A stretch of DNA of 64,000 nt from Streptomyces griseiscabiei (lineage in GTDB: Bacteria; Actinomycetota; Actinomycetes; Streptomycetales; Streptomycetaceae). Both the position numbers and the translations under genes were made by a program. This document shows, one piece after another, positions 35,034 to 44,004 of the stretch. Within the stretch, counting starts at the first letter, position 1. Each line of letters starts with the position of its first letter. Location of the stretch: contig NZ_JAGJBZ010000004.1 in assembly GCF_020010925.1 (NCBI RefSeq), positions 310,001-374,000 of the forward strand. The letters run 5' to 3'. The notes under the pieces are model-generated. The model was given only the letters and a program-made list of their open reading frames with translations, was not told the origin of the DNA and made no database searches.

Positions 35034-36800
35034 ATGAGTGTGGACACCAGAACACCCCGCACACCCACGGGGGACCGTTCGTCGGGATTCGACTCGGGAT
35101 TCGACGACGCTCCCGCGCTGAGCATGGTGAAGGTGCCGAGCGATCCGGCGCAGGTCATCGTCAACCACGCGAGCTTCCGCGTTCAGTTGGGCGTCTCCAC
35201 GCGGGCGTCCCCGCGCATCGCACGGCACTTGAGCGCCAGCGAGGACACCGCACGCATGCCCGCCGTGGGCGCGGCGGGGCGCTCCGGCGCGCCCGCCCCC
35301 GGGCGCCGGCGTGCGCCGGTCGTCTGGAGCGGGAAGTCCGCGCCGGACGACACCGGAGCCCACCGGCTCCTCCAGGCGGTACGCGGCGGTGTCGTCGGCG
35401 GCGCGCCCGACCCGCTGGGCGACACGGGCTCGACCCAGGTCATCCCCCGCGTCGACGGCACGGGCGGCGGTGGCTACGACACCGAGAGCGGACGCTACGG
35501 CGACGAAGCCGGGCGCTACGGCGCCGACTTGACCGTGGAGACCGTCGAGACGCCCATCGTCGGCAGCCAGCGCACGCACGGGGACCACGCCGCCGACGGA
35601 ACGCGGCTGCTGCCCGCGATGCGCACGGTCGACAGCGCGTACGACGAACCCCGCTACGACCAGGCGGCGTACGGCCAGGGCGCGTACGCCGACGGGGAGT
35701 TCGCGGACGGGGAGTTCGCCGATCCGTACGACGGTGACGCGGGCGAACGCGGTGGACGCCGGACCGGCAACGAGCCCGTCCGGCACGCCTATTACCCCGG
35801 TCGGCGGATGAACCTCGGCGTGGTGCTGCTGCCGCTGCGCGTCTTCCTCGGCTTCATCTCCGTCTACGCCGGCATGGGCAAGCTCTGCGACCCGCACTAC
35901 TTCGACGGCGGCAAGCGCGGCTCCATGGTGAAGTGGCTGAACACGCTGCACCCGTGGGAAGTCGCGGAGCCGCTGCGGCAGTTCGCCCTCGAACACCCGG
36001 TGGGCTCCGGGCTGGTCATCGCCTTCGCCCAGGTCATCGTCGGTGTGCTGACCGTCTTCGGCCTGTGGCAGCGTCTCGCCGCCGGGGTCGGCGCGCTGCT
36101 GTCGGCCGCGCTGCTCGTCACCGTCAGCTGGAAGACCGTCCCCGTCTACGAGACGCCCGACATCATCTACCTCGCCGCCTGGTCCCCGCTGATCATCGCG
36201 GGCGCGCCGGTGTACTCGATCGACGGACGGCTCGCGGGCGGCGCCTGGCGCACGCTCGGGCCGCGCGCCGACATCTGGGAGCTGCGGCGCTACGTACTGC
36301 GCCGGGGCGCGCTGATCACCGCGATCGTGGTCGGGTTCACGCTGCTGGTGGGCTCCCTGCTCGGCGGTGCCGTACGGGACGCCGACCGGATCGTCGTCCC
36401 CGGGCCCGGGGAGGCCCCGCGCAACGAACTGCCGGGGTCGCCGCTGCCGGGTGAGCCGAGCGCGCGGCGCGAGAACAGCCCGTCCGCGTCCAACTCGCCC
36501 ACCGCGGGCGCGACTTCGGCGTCGCCTTCGGAGGCGGCCACCACGCCGGGGGCCACGCGGGACACCGGTGCGGTCACCGGGGGGCAGCCGAGCCAGACGC
36601 AGGGGGCGACGGCCGGGCAGGCGCCGCCGCAGCAGTCGTCGCCGGTCGAGCAGCAGGTGCCGAGCACGACGGCCGGGCCCAGCTCCAGTGGAGGGGCCTC
36701 CGGCGGTGCGACCGGTGGGGCCACCGGGTCCTCCGGGGGGTCGACCGGGGGGAGCTCCTCCGGTGGGCAGCCGGGGCTGGTGGGGGGCTTGCTCGGGTAG
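35034..36800 (+). CDS. DoxX-family membrane protein with long disordered ends
   Basis: A 588-residue protein. Residues about 1-255 are low-complexity and hydrophilic with Tyr/Gly/Ala/Glu repeats (for example two AYADGEFADGEFAD-like units). Residues about 262-400 carry a DoxX domain with four membrane helices (LGVVLLPLRVFLGFISVYAGMG near residue 263; SGLVIAFAQVIVGVLTVFGLW near residue 325; LLSAALLVTVSW near residue 355; DIIYLAAWSPLIIAGAPVYS near residue 375), then another helix near residue 430. The tail of about 145 residues is Gly/Ser/Thr/Pro-rich. DoxX proteins are linked to quinone or thiosulfate redox processes; the role here is unknown. ATG start at 35034. Confidence 0.82.
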   Translation: MSVDTRTPRTPTGDRSSGFDSGFDDAPALSMVKVPSDPAQVIVNHASFRVQLGVSTRASPRIARHLSASEDTARMPAVGAAGRSGAPAPGRRRAPVVWSGKSAPDDTGAHRLLQAVRGGVVGGAPDPLGDTGSTQVIPRVDGTGGGGYDTESGRYGDEAGRYGADLTVETVETPIVGSQRTHGDHAADGTRLLPAMRTVDSAYDEPRYDQAAYGQGAYADGEFADGEFADPYDGDAGERGGRRTGNEPVRHAYYPGRRMNLGVVLLPLRVFLGFISVYAGMGKLCDPHYFDGGKRGSMVKWLNTLHPWEVAEPLRQFALEHPVGSGLVIAFAQVIVGVLTVFGLWQRLAAGVGALLSAALLVTVSWKTVPVYETPDIIYLAAWSPLIIAGAPVYSIDGRLAGGAWRTLGPRADIWELRRYVLRRGALITAIVVGFTLLVGSLLGGAVRDADRIVVPGPGEAPRNELPGSPLPGEPSARRENSPSASNSPTAGATSASPSEAATTPGATRDTGAVTGGQPSQTQGATAGQAPPQQSSPVEQQVPSTTAGPSSSGGASGGATGGATGSSGGSTGGSSSGGQPGLVGGLLG

Positions 36801-36823
36801 TTCGGTCGGCTGTCTGTACGTGG

Positions 36824-36860
36824 CGATGGGCCCCGCGTGATTTCTGCGCGGGGCCCATCG
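36824..36860. terminator. 14-bp-arm stem-loop after the DoxX gene
   Basis: CGATGGGCCCCGCG (36824-36837) and CGCGGGGCCCATCG (36847-36860) pair perfectly around TGATTTCTG. It lies between convergent genes and could act both ways. Confidence 0.9.
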
Positions 36861-36981
36861 GCGTGAGGGCGGGGCGCCCCATGGCTCGGGGGTGCGGGCG
36901 TGTTGGCGGGCGCGGGTCCGGTGAGGCGTCTCGCGCGGTTCCCCGCGCCCGTGTCTGCGGACCGTGGCTGCGGAAGGGGCT

Positions 36982-37713
36982 CTAACGGCCCAGGGCGGCC
37001 AGTTCCTTCGCGGCCTCCGTCAGGTCCTTCGCCGTGTCGATGGCTCGCCAGTAGGCGCCCTGGGGGATGGGGAAGCCGGCGAGGCGGCGTTCTCGGGCGA
37101 GGCGGGGGAAGGTGGTGCGCTCGTGGTCGCCGAGGGCGGGGAGGAGGTCGGTGAACTCGGGGGAGAAGACGTAGACGCCGGCGTTGATCTCGTACGTCGT
37201 GGGCGGGGCCTCGATGAAGTCGGTCACGCGGCCGAAGCCGTCCGTCTTCACGGCTCCCCAGGGGATGCGGGGGCGGGCGAGGGCGAGGGTGGCGAGGGCG
37301 TCGCGCTCGGTGTGGAAGTCCGCCATGTCGCGCAGCGAGAAACGGGTCCAGATGTCGCCGTTGGTGGCGTACCAGGGCTGGTCCGGGTGGGGAAGGTGGG
37401 AGGCGGCGTACTTGAGGCCTCCGCCGCGGCCCAGAGGCTCCGTCTCGACGACCGTGGTGACGCGGACCGGTAGGTCGGCCGAGTCCAGCCACTTCTGCAG
37501 GACCTCGGCGAGGTGGCCGCAGGAGACGACCACGTCGGTCACGCCCTCCTCGGCGAGCCAGGTGAGCTGATGGCCGATGATCGGCGTGCCCGTACCGGGG
37601 ATCTCGACCATGGGCTTGGGCCGGTCGTCGGTGTACGGGCGCAGCCGGGAGCCCTGGCCACCGGCGAGGACCACGGCTTGAACGGGGCGCGACGCGGCGT
37701 TCGGATCGGTCAT
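36982..37713 (-). CDS. Sugar-1-phosphate nucleotidyltransferase
   Basis: A 243-residue NTP-transferase of the mannose-1-phosphate guanylyltransferase/glucose-1-phosphate thymidylyltransferase superfamily. The nucleotide-binding signature VLAGGQGSRLRPYTDDRPKP near residue 16 is complete; the metal-binding Asp is in YATNGDIWT near residue 108, and IDTAKDL ends the core. It activates a sugar for glycan or exopolysaccharide synthesis; nucleotide and sugar cannot be told. Start MTDPNAASR at 37713. Two small repeat tracts lie upstream. Confidence 0.85.
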   Translation of the reverse strand: MTDPNAASRPVQAVVLAGGQGSRLRPYTDDRPKPMVEIPGTGTPIIGHQLTWLAEEGVTDVVVSCGHLAEVLQKWLDSADLPVRVTTVVETEPLGRGGGLKYAASHLPHPDQPWYATNGDIWTRFSLRDMADFHTERDALATLALARPRIPWGAVKTDGFGRVTDFIEAPPTTYEINAGVYVFSPEFTDLLPALGDHERTTFPRLARERRLAGFPIPQGAYWRAIDTAKDLTEAAKELAALGR

Positions 37714-37856
37714 GACCGAACTGTACGTGGCGCCCCGTTCGCGGGAGCACGGCCCTGGGATCGGTGTACGGGGGTCGGTGTGCGGGGGTACGGGGGTCGG
37801 AACGGGGCGGTGCGGCGGCGCTGCACGGGGTGTGGGGGCTGTCCGGGATGCACGGC

Positions 37857-37896
37857 CGTACACGGATGTACATGGCTGTACATGGATGTACGAGGG
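37857..37896. repeat. 10-bp tandem repeat (TGTACATGG-like), about four copies, in a 302-bp gap
   Basis: The units CGTACACGGA, TGTACATGGC, TGTACATGGA and TGTACGAGGG follow with a ten-base period. Each contains a GTAC core, so consecutive units face the same side of the helix. They lie about 145 bp upstream of the nucleotidyltransferase start. The rest of 37714-38015 has GTACGGGGGTCGG-type repeats and no gene. Confidence 0.75.
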
Positions 37897-38015
37897 GTGC
37901 GAGCCGTGGCGCCCTCGGGGCTTCCCGGGGGCCGCTGGGAGCCCCGGGGGAGCCCCTGCGGCGCCGGGAAGCCCTCAGCGGTGCCCTGCGTGGCCGGCGG
38001 TGCCCTGTGCGGCCG

Positions 38016-38465
38016 TCAGCCGAACTGGGCGGCCACCCCTGTCGCGAAGGACGTGTCGCAGACCGGGCGGGCGAAGGACTGCGCGCGCGTGGGGCCGTAG
38101 GCGCGGACGGCCGCGCGGCCGAGGGCGCGGGCGATGGAGGTGCAGTGCTTCGCGAGGGCCGGTCGGCCGTTCACCGCCTGCTGGAGGTGGGTGAGGGCGA
38201 CGCCCGGGTCCTCCTCCTGGAGTTCCACGAGGAGTTTGTCGCGCAGCACCTCGTGCGGGGCGCGGGTCTTGGTGCGCTGGGAGACCTCGGAGGCGGCGAG
38301 CATCGACTCCGAGGGCTCGGAGCCCGACCAGTTGACCCGGGTCACCGCGAGGGTGCCGGAGAGGACCATGACGACGGGCAGGACCAGGGCCAGCGAGCGG
38401 CCGATCCGGCGGGCGGGGCCGCGACCGTGCCGCGTCCGTTGAGTGTGGGTGTGGGTGTGCTTCAC
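38016..38465 (-). CDS. Hypothetical protein with signal-anchor and His-rich N-terminus
   Basis: A 149-residue product from GTG 38465. The first 13 residues contain alternating His/Thr (KHTHTHTQRTRH), then an Arg-rich segment and a membrane helix (LALVLPVVMVLSGTLAVTRV near residue 25). The mature part is helical and has Cys in KHCTSIARALG and FARPVCDTSF. I do not recognise a family. It would be anchored in the membrane with its C-terminus outside. Confidence 0.65.
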   Translation of the reverse strand: MKHTHTHTQRTRHGRGPARRIGRSLALVLPVVMVLSGTLAVTRVNWSGSEPSESMLAASEVSQRTKTRAPHEVLRDKLLVELQEEDPGVALTHLQQAVNGRPALAKHCTSIARALGRAAVRAYGPTRAQSFARPVCDTSFATGVAAQFG

Positions 38466-38605
38466 GCGAGTGAGGGTAGCGCGGGGTAGTGATATGGCGA
38501 CATTAGGTCACCGATACGGGGGATGTCGAAGCGCCGTTTCCTGGGCGCCGTGTTGACGAACGCCGGTCGAAATGAGCGTGTTTGCCGGGGTAGTTGGGGG
38601 CAGTG

Positions 38606-38639
38606 AAAAAGGCCCCGCAGATGTTTGCGGGGCCTTTTT
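38606..38639. terminator. Intrinsic terminator of msiK
   Basis: AAAAAGGCCCCGCA (38606-38619) and TGCGGGGCCTTTTT (38626-38639) pair perfectly, with T-runs on both strands. It lies 69 bp past the msiK stop on the minus strand and is the most classical terminator in the window. Confidence 0.93.
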
Positions 38640-38708
38640 CGTCAACCTGGGTGATTTATCCCGGGTCGGTGGTTTCGCGGACGATCACGGCGGTCGGCCT
38701 TGACCGGC

Positions 38709-39839
<1,131 letters not shown>

Positions 39840-40072
39840 GGGTCGTAGGCCCCCTTCACCGGCAGGAACGTGCCGGACGATCCGTTGTAAAGGTGGTGAT
39901 CCACCACGGCCGGGCCGCGGTGGTGTAGTCCACGGGAGTGGATTGGGTCAGGACGGTACCTCCCGTTCACCCGGTCTGTCAGTACCCGGACCCCTGTGAA
40001 CTTCGCGGAAATTTTCGACGAGCACCCCCTGTGACGTGGGTACACTGCACGGACGCCCCCGCGAGGGGCCAC

Positions 40073-40146
40073 GCCTCCTTAGCTCAGCTGGCCAGAGCAA
40101 CGCACTTGTAATGCGTAGGTCGTCGGTTCGAATCCGACAGGGGGCT
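40073..40146 (+). tRNA. tRNA-Thr (anticodon TGT)
   Basis: A 74-nt cloverleaf. The acceptor GCCTCCT pairs with AGGGGGC with one T-G pair; the anticodon stem ACGCA/TGCGT encloses CTTGTAA with anticodon TGT; the T-arm has GTCGG-TTCGAAT-CCGAC. CCA is not encoded. Its 3' end lies 140 bp before the first gene of the polyketide cluster. Confidence 0.94.
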
Positions 40147-40153
40147 CTTTTGG

Positions 40154-40187
40154 AACCCCCAGGTCGGATCTTGTCTGACCTGGGGTT
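40154..40187 (+). terminator. Hairpin after the tRNA gene
   Basis: AACCCCCAGGTC (40154-40165) pairs with GACCTGGGGTT (40177-40187), with one bulged C. It is directly behind the tRNA and would end its transcript or mark the edge of the polyketide region. Confidence 0.65.
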
Positions 40188-40286
40188 GCGTGGCCGCCTT
40201 GGTGAGGTGGGGTCTGGCCTTGGCGTAGCGGCCGGTCCGGGAGTGCCGGAGGGGCTTCGGAACCGCTCGTCGCCGGGTGTCGGGTG

Positions 40287-40826
40287 TCAGGAGACGCCGT
40301 CCAGGTGATGGACCAGGCCCCAGATGCGCTGGACGGTCTTCGGCTGCCACCAGTAGACGTCGGTGTGGCCGAGCGACTCGAGTCCGGCGGTGACGACCAC
40401 GGCGAGGTCGGCGGCGGCGTCGCTTCCGGGGCGGTTCGTGACCATCTGCTCGCGCATCCTCGTCAGAGCCTCCTCGCGCAGCCGGGGCGGGTCGCTCGTG
40501 CCGTCGGGCCCGACCCGGACGCCCGCGCGCACCATGTGCTCGTCGAGCAGTGCCCGGCACAGGGCGATGCTGAACCCGGCCGGGGCCTTGGCCGGCGGAT
40601 GGCTGAACGCCTCCTCCACGAGGCCGTCCACCCGCACGCGAGCCTGCGCGTACACCTCTGCCACCAGGTCCGCGATGGAGTCGAAATGGTGGTAGAGCGC
40701 GCCTCTGCTGACCCCGGCCGCCCGGCAGATGTTCACGAGCCCGGCATCGGTGAACCGGCCTTCGGCTATGAGACCCGCTGTGGCGTCGACGAGTAACTGG
40801 CGGGTGTGCTCGGAACGTTTGTCCAT
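40287..40826 (-). CDS. TetR-family regulator (GBL-receptor-like), first gene of the polyketide cluster
   Basis: A 179-residue TetR protein. The HTH covers residues about 10-55 (FTDAGLVNICRAAGVSRGALYHHFDSIADL-type, in parts) and the C-terminus is helical. Codon 11 is TTA (40794-40796), so translation should need the bldA leucyl-tRNA. An ARE-like site lies about 100-125 bp upstream. Position and partners fit a ScbR2/JadR2-like regulator of a type II polyketide cluster. The C-terminal ligand pocket is too divergent to judge. Confidence 0.8.
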   Translation of the reverse strand: MDKRSEHTRQLLVDATAGLIAEGRFTDAGLVNICRAAGVSRGALYHHFDSIADLVAEVYAQARVRVDGLVEEAFSHPPAKAPAGFSIALCRALLDEHMVRAGVRVGPDGTSDPPRLREEALTRMREQMVTNRPGSDAAADLAVVVTAGLESLGHTDVYWWQPKTVQRIWGLVHHLDGVS

Positions 40827-40926
40827 CAGGTTCCCACTCTTCTGTTCCGCTCCGACCCGCGTACGTCTGCGCACCCGTTGTGACGTACAGGGGCAGGAAG
40901 GGGCGACGGGGGTACGCCCTTCCGTA

Positions 40927-40952
40927 AAGCGTACAGCCTTGTCTGTTTCTTC
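40927..40952. promoter_or_regulatory. ARE-like operator a
   Basis: ACAGCC-TT-GTCTGT (core 40933-40946) is one mismatch from the perfect ACAGAC-N2-GTCTGT seen at the other cluster promoters. It lies upstream of the TetR gene at 40287-40826. Confidence 0.6.
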
Positions 40953-41053
40953 TGACAGTGTGTCGCCGGGAAAGAGGTGGGATTCTCGCGCGGCGGTCCT
41001 CGGGAAGTGAGGGGAGGGGAAGAGAGGGGCGGCGCGGTGGGGAGCCCCGGGGC

Positions 41054-41701
41054 TCAGACGGGGGTGGGCTCGCGTACGGCGTCGGCGGGTTCGGTCGCCA
41101 GGGGTGGGGTGAGCCGCAGCCGGCCGATCATGCCGGGGACCACGAGGCCCGGCAGCAGGAAGCGCCACATCACGCCCACGCGCTCGGGCAGGTCCTCCCG
41201 GTTCGTCTGGACCCGCGACATCACCTGGATCCCGGTGAACGTTCCGGTGATCATGTCCGCGGCCTCGGTCAGGTCCAGGCCGGGCAGGAGTTCGCCCTGC
41301 TCCTGGGCCTGGGCCAGGGTTGTCCGCACGGACTCGCCGGACTGCTGGTACGGCGTGACCGCGTGGCTGCGGAAGCTGGTCTGCTCGACCGCGAGGCGCA
41401 CGCAGGCGCGCAGGACCGCATCGTGCTGGAGTCCGCTGGCGAAGGTGAAGGTGTGGTCGATGACGGCCTGGATCTTCACCGGCTGCGCGGTGAAGGAGAC
41501 GGCCTCGCCGTGCAGGGTGAGCAGGGCGACGGCGATGGCCTCCTTGGAGGGGAAGTGGTGGTAGAGGGCGCCACGGGTCAGCCCCGACCGTTCGAGGATC
41601 TCGGTGGTGCTCGCGGAGTCGTATCCGCGTTCGTCGAAGACCTCTGCGGCCGCCCTCAAGATCAGATTCCGGGACTTGATCCCGCGTTCCTGCAGTGCCA
41701 T
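41054..41701 (-). CDS. Gamma-butyrolactone receptor-like TetR regulator (ArpA/ScbR family)
   Basis: A 215-residue protein. The N-terminus MALQERGIKSRNLILRAAAEVF and DYDSASTTEILERSGLTRGALYHHFPSKEAIA-type HTH are typical of GBL receptors, and GTFTGIQVMSRV in the C-terminal domain matches the GTFAGIQVVSQT-type segment of ScbR. The Trp conserved in the ligand pocket of true receptors (ArpA W119) is not evident: the equivalent stretch reads PYQQSGESVRTTL. It may therefore be a pseudoreceptor or use another ligand. An ARE-like site sits 20-45 bp upstream of the start. Close to an AfsA-type gene. Confidence 0.85.
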   Translation of the reverse strand: MALQERGIKSRNLILRAAAEVFDERGYDSASTTEILERSGLTRGALYHHFPSKEAIAVALLTLHGEAVSFTAQPVKIQAVIDHTFTFASGLQHDAVLRACVRLAVEQTSFRSHAVTPYQQSGESVRTTLAQAQEQGELLPGLDLTEAADMITGTFTGIQVMSRVQTNREDLPERVGVMWRFLLPGLVVPGMIGRLRLTPPLATEPADAVREPTPV

Positions 41702-41723
41702 GTCTCGTCCCTGTATTCGTTGG

Positions 41724-41745
41724 CAAACCGACTTGTCTGCATCAT
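41724..41745. promoter_or_regulatory. ARE-like operator b, promoter of the receptor-like gene
   Basis: AACCGAC-TT-GTCTGCAT carries the same GAC-N2-GTC core as the other sites and lies 23-44 bp upstream of the ATG at 41701. This is where GBL receptors usually autorepress. Confidence 0.6.
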
Positions 41746-41810
41746 ATGCCCAACCTTTCCAGGGACGGCTGGCCCGCGGATGACCGCCCCGGCCGGCCGG
41801 GGCGGTCGTC

Positions 41811-42608
41811 TCACTGTCGGGGGTGGCCGAGGCGGAAGCCGACGCCGCGGACGGTGATGATCCAGCTGCTGGAACCGAGCTTGCCGCGCAGGCTGCTGAC
41901 ATGGGTGTCTATCGTGCGTCCCCGCTGCGACCAGGCGTCGTCCCAGATCTGCATCATCAGCTGACGCCGCGAGACGACGGCGCCGGGGCGCACCGCGAGC
42001 AGGTGCAGCAGGTCGAACTCCTTGCGGGTCAGCTCCACCGCCTCGCCGTCCAGGGTGACTTCGCGCGTGGCCGCGTTGATGTGCAGCGGGCCGTGAGCGT
42101 AGGTGCGCGCCGTCTCGGTGCGGGGCCGACAGCGCCGCATCACCGCCTCCATGCGGGCCAGGAGTTCGCGGAACCCGTACGGCTTGACCAGGTAGTCGTC
42201 GGAGCCGGCCTGGAGGCCGAGTACCCGGTCGAGCTCGTTGCCGCGCGCGGTGACGGCGATGACGGGGGTGTCGCTGACCGCCCGGATGCCGCGGCAGACC
42301 TCGAGGCCGTCGAGGTCCGGCAGGTCGAGATCGAGCAGGACCAGATCGGCGTCGTGGTGGGCGTCGAGGGCGGCGCCGCCGGTGTCCACGTGCTCGGCGT
42401 GGTGCCCTTGCCGCTGGAGGTCCTGGACCAGTGCGTCGGCGTCGGCGGGCCGGTTCTCCACCACCAGGATGCGCAGGGGCCGGTGTTCGGCGCCGGACGC
42501 CGGAGAGAGTCTGGGACCGGGCACGGTCGTGCGCGGTTGTGCCGGCGCCGTGGGGCTGTGGCGTTTGCTGCGGTGAGCGCCGTGAGGGTCGACAACCTGT
42601 AAGTTCAT
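41811..42608 (-). CDS. Atypical OmpR-family response regulator (JadR1-like)
   Basis: A 265-residue regulator. After a 55-residue N-terminal extension comes a receiver: RILVVENRPADAD, LVLLDLDLPDLDG, VIAVTARG and YLVKPYGFREL. One residue of the usual acidic pair is Asn (EN instead of ED/DD), so Mg-dependent phosphorylation may be impaired. The C-terminal winged helix has ELTRKEFDLLHLLAVRPGAVVSRRQLMMQ and RTIDTHVSSLRGKLG. JadR1, Aur1P and LanI-type activators of angucycline clusters are such atypical, ligand-bound regulators. No kinase gene is linked. GGGAG lies ahead of ATG 42608, and the perfect ARE-like palindrome sits 66-87 bp upstream. Confidence 0.85.
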   Translation of the reverse strand: MNLQVVDPHGAHRSKRHSPTAPAQPRTTVPGPRLSPASGAEHRPLRILVVENRPADADALVQDLQRQGHHAEHVDTGGAALDAHHDADLVLLDLDLPDLDGLEVCRGIRAVSDTPVIAVTARGNELDRVLGLQAGSDDYLVKPYGFRELLARMEAVMRRCRPRTETARTYAHGPLHINAATREVTLDGEAVELTRKEFDLLHLLAVRPGAVVSRRQLMMQIWDDAWSQRGRTIDTHVSSLRGKLGSSSWIITVRGVGFRLGHPRQ

Positions 42609-42673
42609 GGATTCGCTCCCGAGTGACACGCAGGGATGAGGGCCGTCGGAGTCCGGTGGTATCCCCCACGATA

Positions 42674-42695
42674 ACAAACAGACGTGTCTGTTTGT
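42674..42695. promoter_or_regulatory. ARE-like operator c: perfect 22-bp palindrome upstream of the JadR1-like gene
   Basis: Arms ACAAACAGAC and GTCTGTTTGT surround GT without a mismatch. The ACAAAC/GTTTGT ends fit the ArpA/ScbR consensus. It lies in the 344-bp divergent gap between the JadR1-like and AfsA-like genes, nearest the former. The same gap has a TTGAC-GGACT-GTCAA inverted repeat at 42726-42740. Confidence 0.8.
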
Positions 42696-42852
42696 AAAGA
42701 GCAGGGCAAGTTACGTCTGAATCTCTTGACGGACTGTCAAAAGGAGTCCTGCGCTCCATTTTTCTCCCGGGTGGACCTGAGGGGTGGGTGCCAAGGGGCG
42801 GGTGTGGCTGGTTTCGGTAAAAGCCGAGTCAAGTCTCTACTTGATTTATCCG

Positions 42853-42866
42853 ACAGACCTGTCTGT
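42853..42866. promoter_or_regulatory. ARE-like operator d, upstream of the AfsA-like gene
   Basis: ACAGAC-CT-GTCTGT is a perfect inverted repeat about 87 bp upstream of ATG 42953. It matches operator c in its inner twelve conserved bases. Confidence 0.7.
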
Positions 42867-42952
42867 ACTTAAAGAGTCCGATCACCCGGCTCAGGGGGCG
42901 CCGCCGATTGGTGTGCCCTGCCCTGCCCCGAAGCAGTTCAGGAGTGGCACAC

Positions 42953-43978
42953 ATGTCGACCCAGACCCACGCCTTTTCGGTACACGAGCCTCAGCGGACC
43001 ACGCGGACGCACCGGCTGGGCACCATCGAGGGCCTGCCGGCCGCGGTCCTGCGTGCGGCCCCGGCGGCTCCCGTCCTCACCAGCACGGTGCCCCGCGAGT
43101 TAGTGCACCGCGCGGCGGTCTCGGAAGTCCTGCTCACCGGCTGGGAGCCGCTCGATCCGCAGGGGCCGGGAGAGCGTTTCGTGGTCGGAGCGCAGTGGCC
43201 GCGCGGCCACTGCCTCTTCGCCCCGTCCGGCGGCTATCAGGACCCGATGCTCCTCGTCGAGTCGGTCCGTCAGATCGGTTCCCTGCTGGCGCACGCCGAG
43301 TTCTCGGTGCCGTTCGGGCACCAGTTCATGATGCGGGACATCGCGATCAGCACCACTCCGGAACTGCTGCGCGCGACCCCGAAACCCACCGAGGTCGAAC
43401 TGCACACGCAGTGCCGCGACGTGGTCCGCCGGGGCACGAATCTCTCCGGCATGCGCTACGACGTCACGGTGCGGATGGGCCAGAAGGCGCTGGCCACCGC
43501 GACGGCGTCCTTCACCTGCATCGCTCCGGCCGTCTACCGCAGACTTCGGGGCGACCGGTCGACCGGCGTACCCCAGCAGACGGGCACGACGGTCGACCCG
43601 GCGTCCGTGGGGCGCTCCGGCGCGGAGAACGTCGTGCTGACCGACGAGGTGGCCACATCCGGCGGCGGCCGCTCCTTCACCCTGCGCGTCGACGGCTCGC
43701 ACCCGGTCTTCTTCGACCACCCGGTCGACCACATACCGGGCATGGTGCTCCTGGAGGCGGCCCGGCAGGCCGCGTACGCCACCACGGGCCGCGTCGGCGG
43801 ACTCGTGACCGGTGTCCAGAGCACCTTCACGCGCTACGCCGAACTCGACACGCCCTGCCTGATCGAGGCGGCCCCGCAGGAGACGGTCACCGGACGGACG
43901 CCGGTGCGGGTGACCGGGGTGCAGGGCGGCACCACCGTCTTCACCGCCGACATCATCCTGAGCACTCCGGTCCGTTGA
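42953..43978 (+). CDS. AfsA/ScbA-family gamma-butyrolactone synthase
   Basis: A 341-residue protein with two AfsA hot-dog domains: one around VPRELVHRAAVSEVLLTGW...HPVFFDHPVDHIPGMVLLEAARQAA (second half) and the first around RGHCLFAPSGGYQDPMLLVESVRQIG. AfsA proteins join a beta-keto fatty acyl chain to dihydroxyacetone phosphate to start A-factor-type signals. Start ATG 42953 has GGAG eight bases upstream; the frame-extended ATG at 42908 lacks one. Codon 50 is TTA (43100-43102), so expression should depend on bldA. Two ARE-like sites lie upstream, giving a feedback circuit. Confidence 0.9.
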   Translation: MSTQTHAFSVHEPQRTTRTHRLGTIEGLPAAVLRAAPAAPVLTSTVPRELVHRAAVSEVLLTGWEPLDPQGPGERFVVGAQWPRGHCLFAPSGGYQDPMLLVESVRQIGSLLAHAEFSVPFGHQFMMRDIAISTTPELLRATPKPTEVELHTQCRDVVRRGTNLSGMRYDVTVRMGQKALATATASFTCIAPAVYRRLRGDRSTGVPQQTGTTVDPASVGRSGAENVVLTDEVATSGGGRSFTLRVDGSHPVFFDHPVDHIPGMVLLEAARQAAYATTGRVGGLVTGVQSTFTRYAELDTPCLIEAAPQETVTGRTPVRVTGVQGGTTVFTADIILSTPVR

Positions 43979-44004
43979 CGCTCCGCGGACCGGGGGGACA
44001 CCCG

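Noticed and set aside
40073..40146. Additional tRNA genes around tRNA-Thr
   Set aside because: No other cloverleaf was found within the surrounding few hundred bases.
43102..43732. Minus-strand frames inside the AfsA-like gene
   Set aside because: They are shadow frames with no domain, and the AfsA domains on the plus strand explain the DNA.
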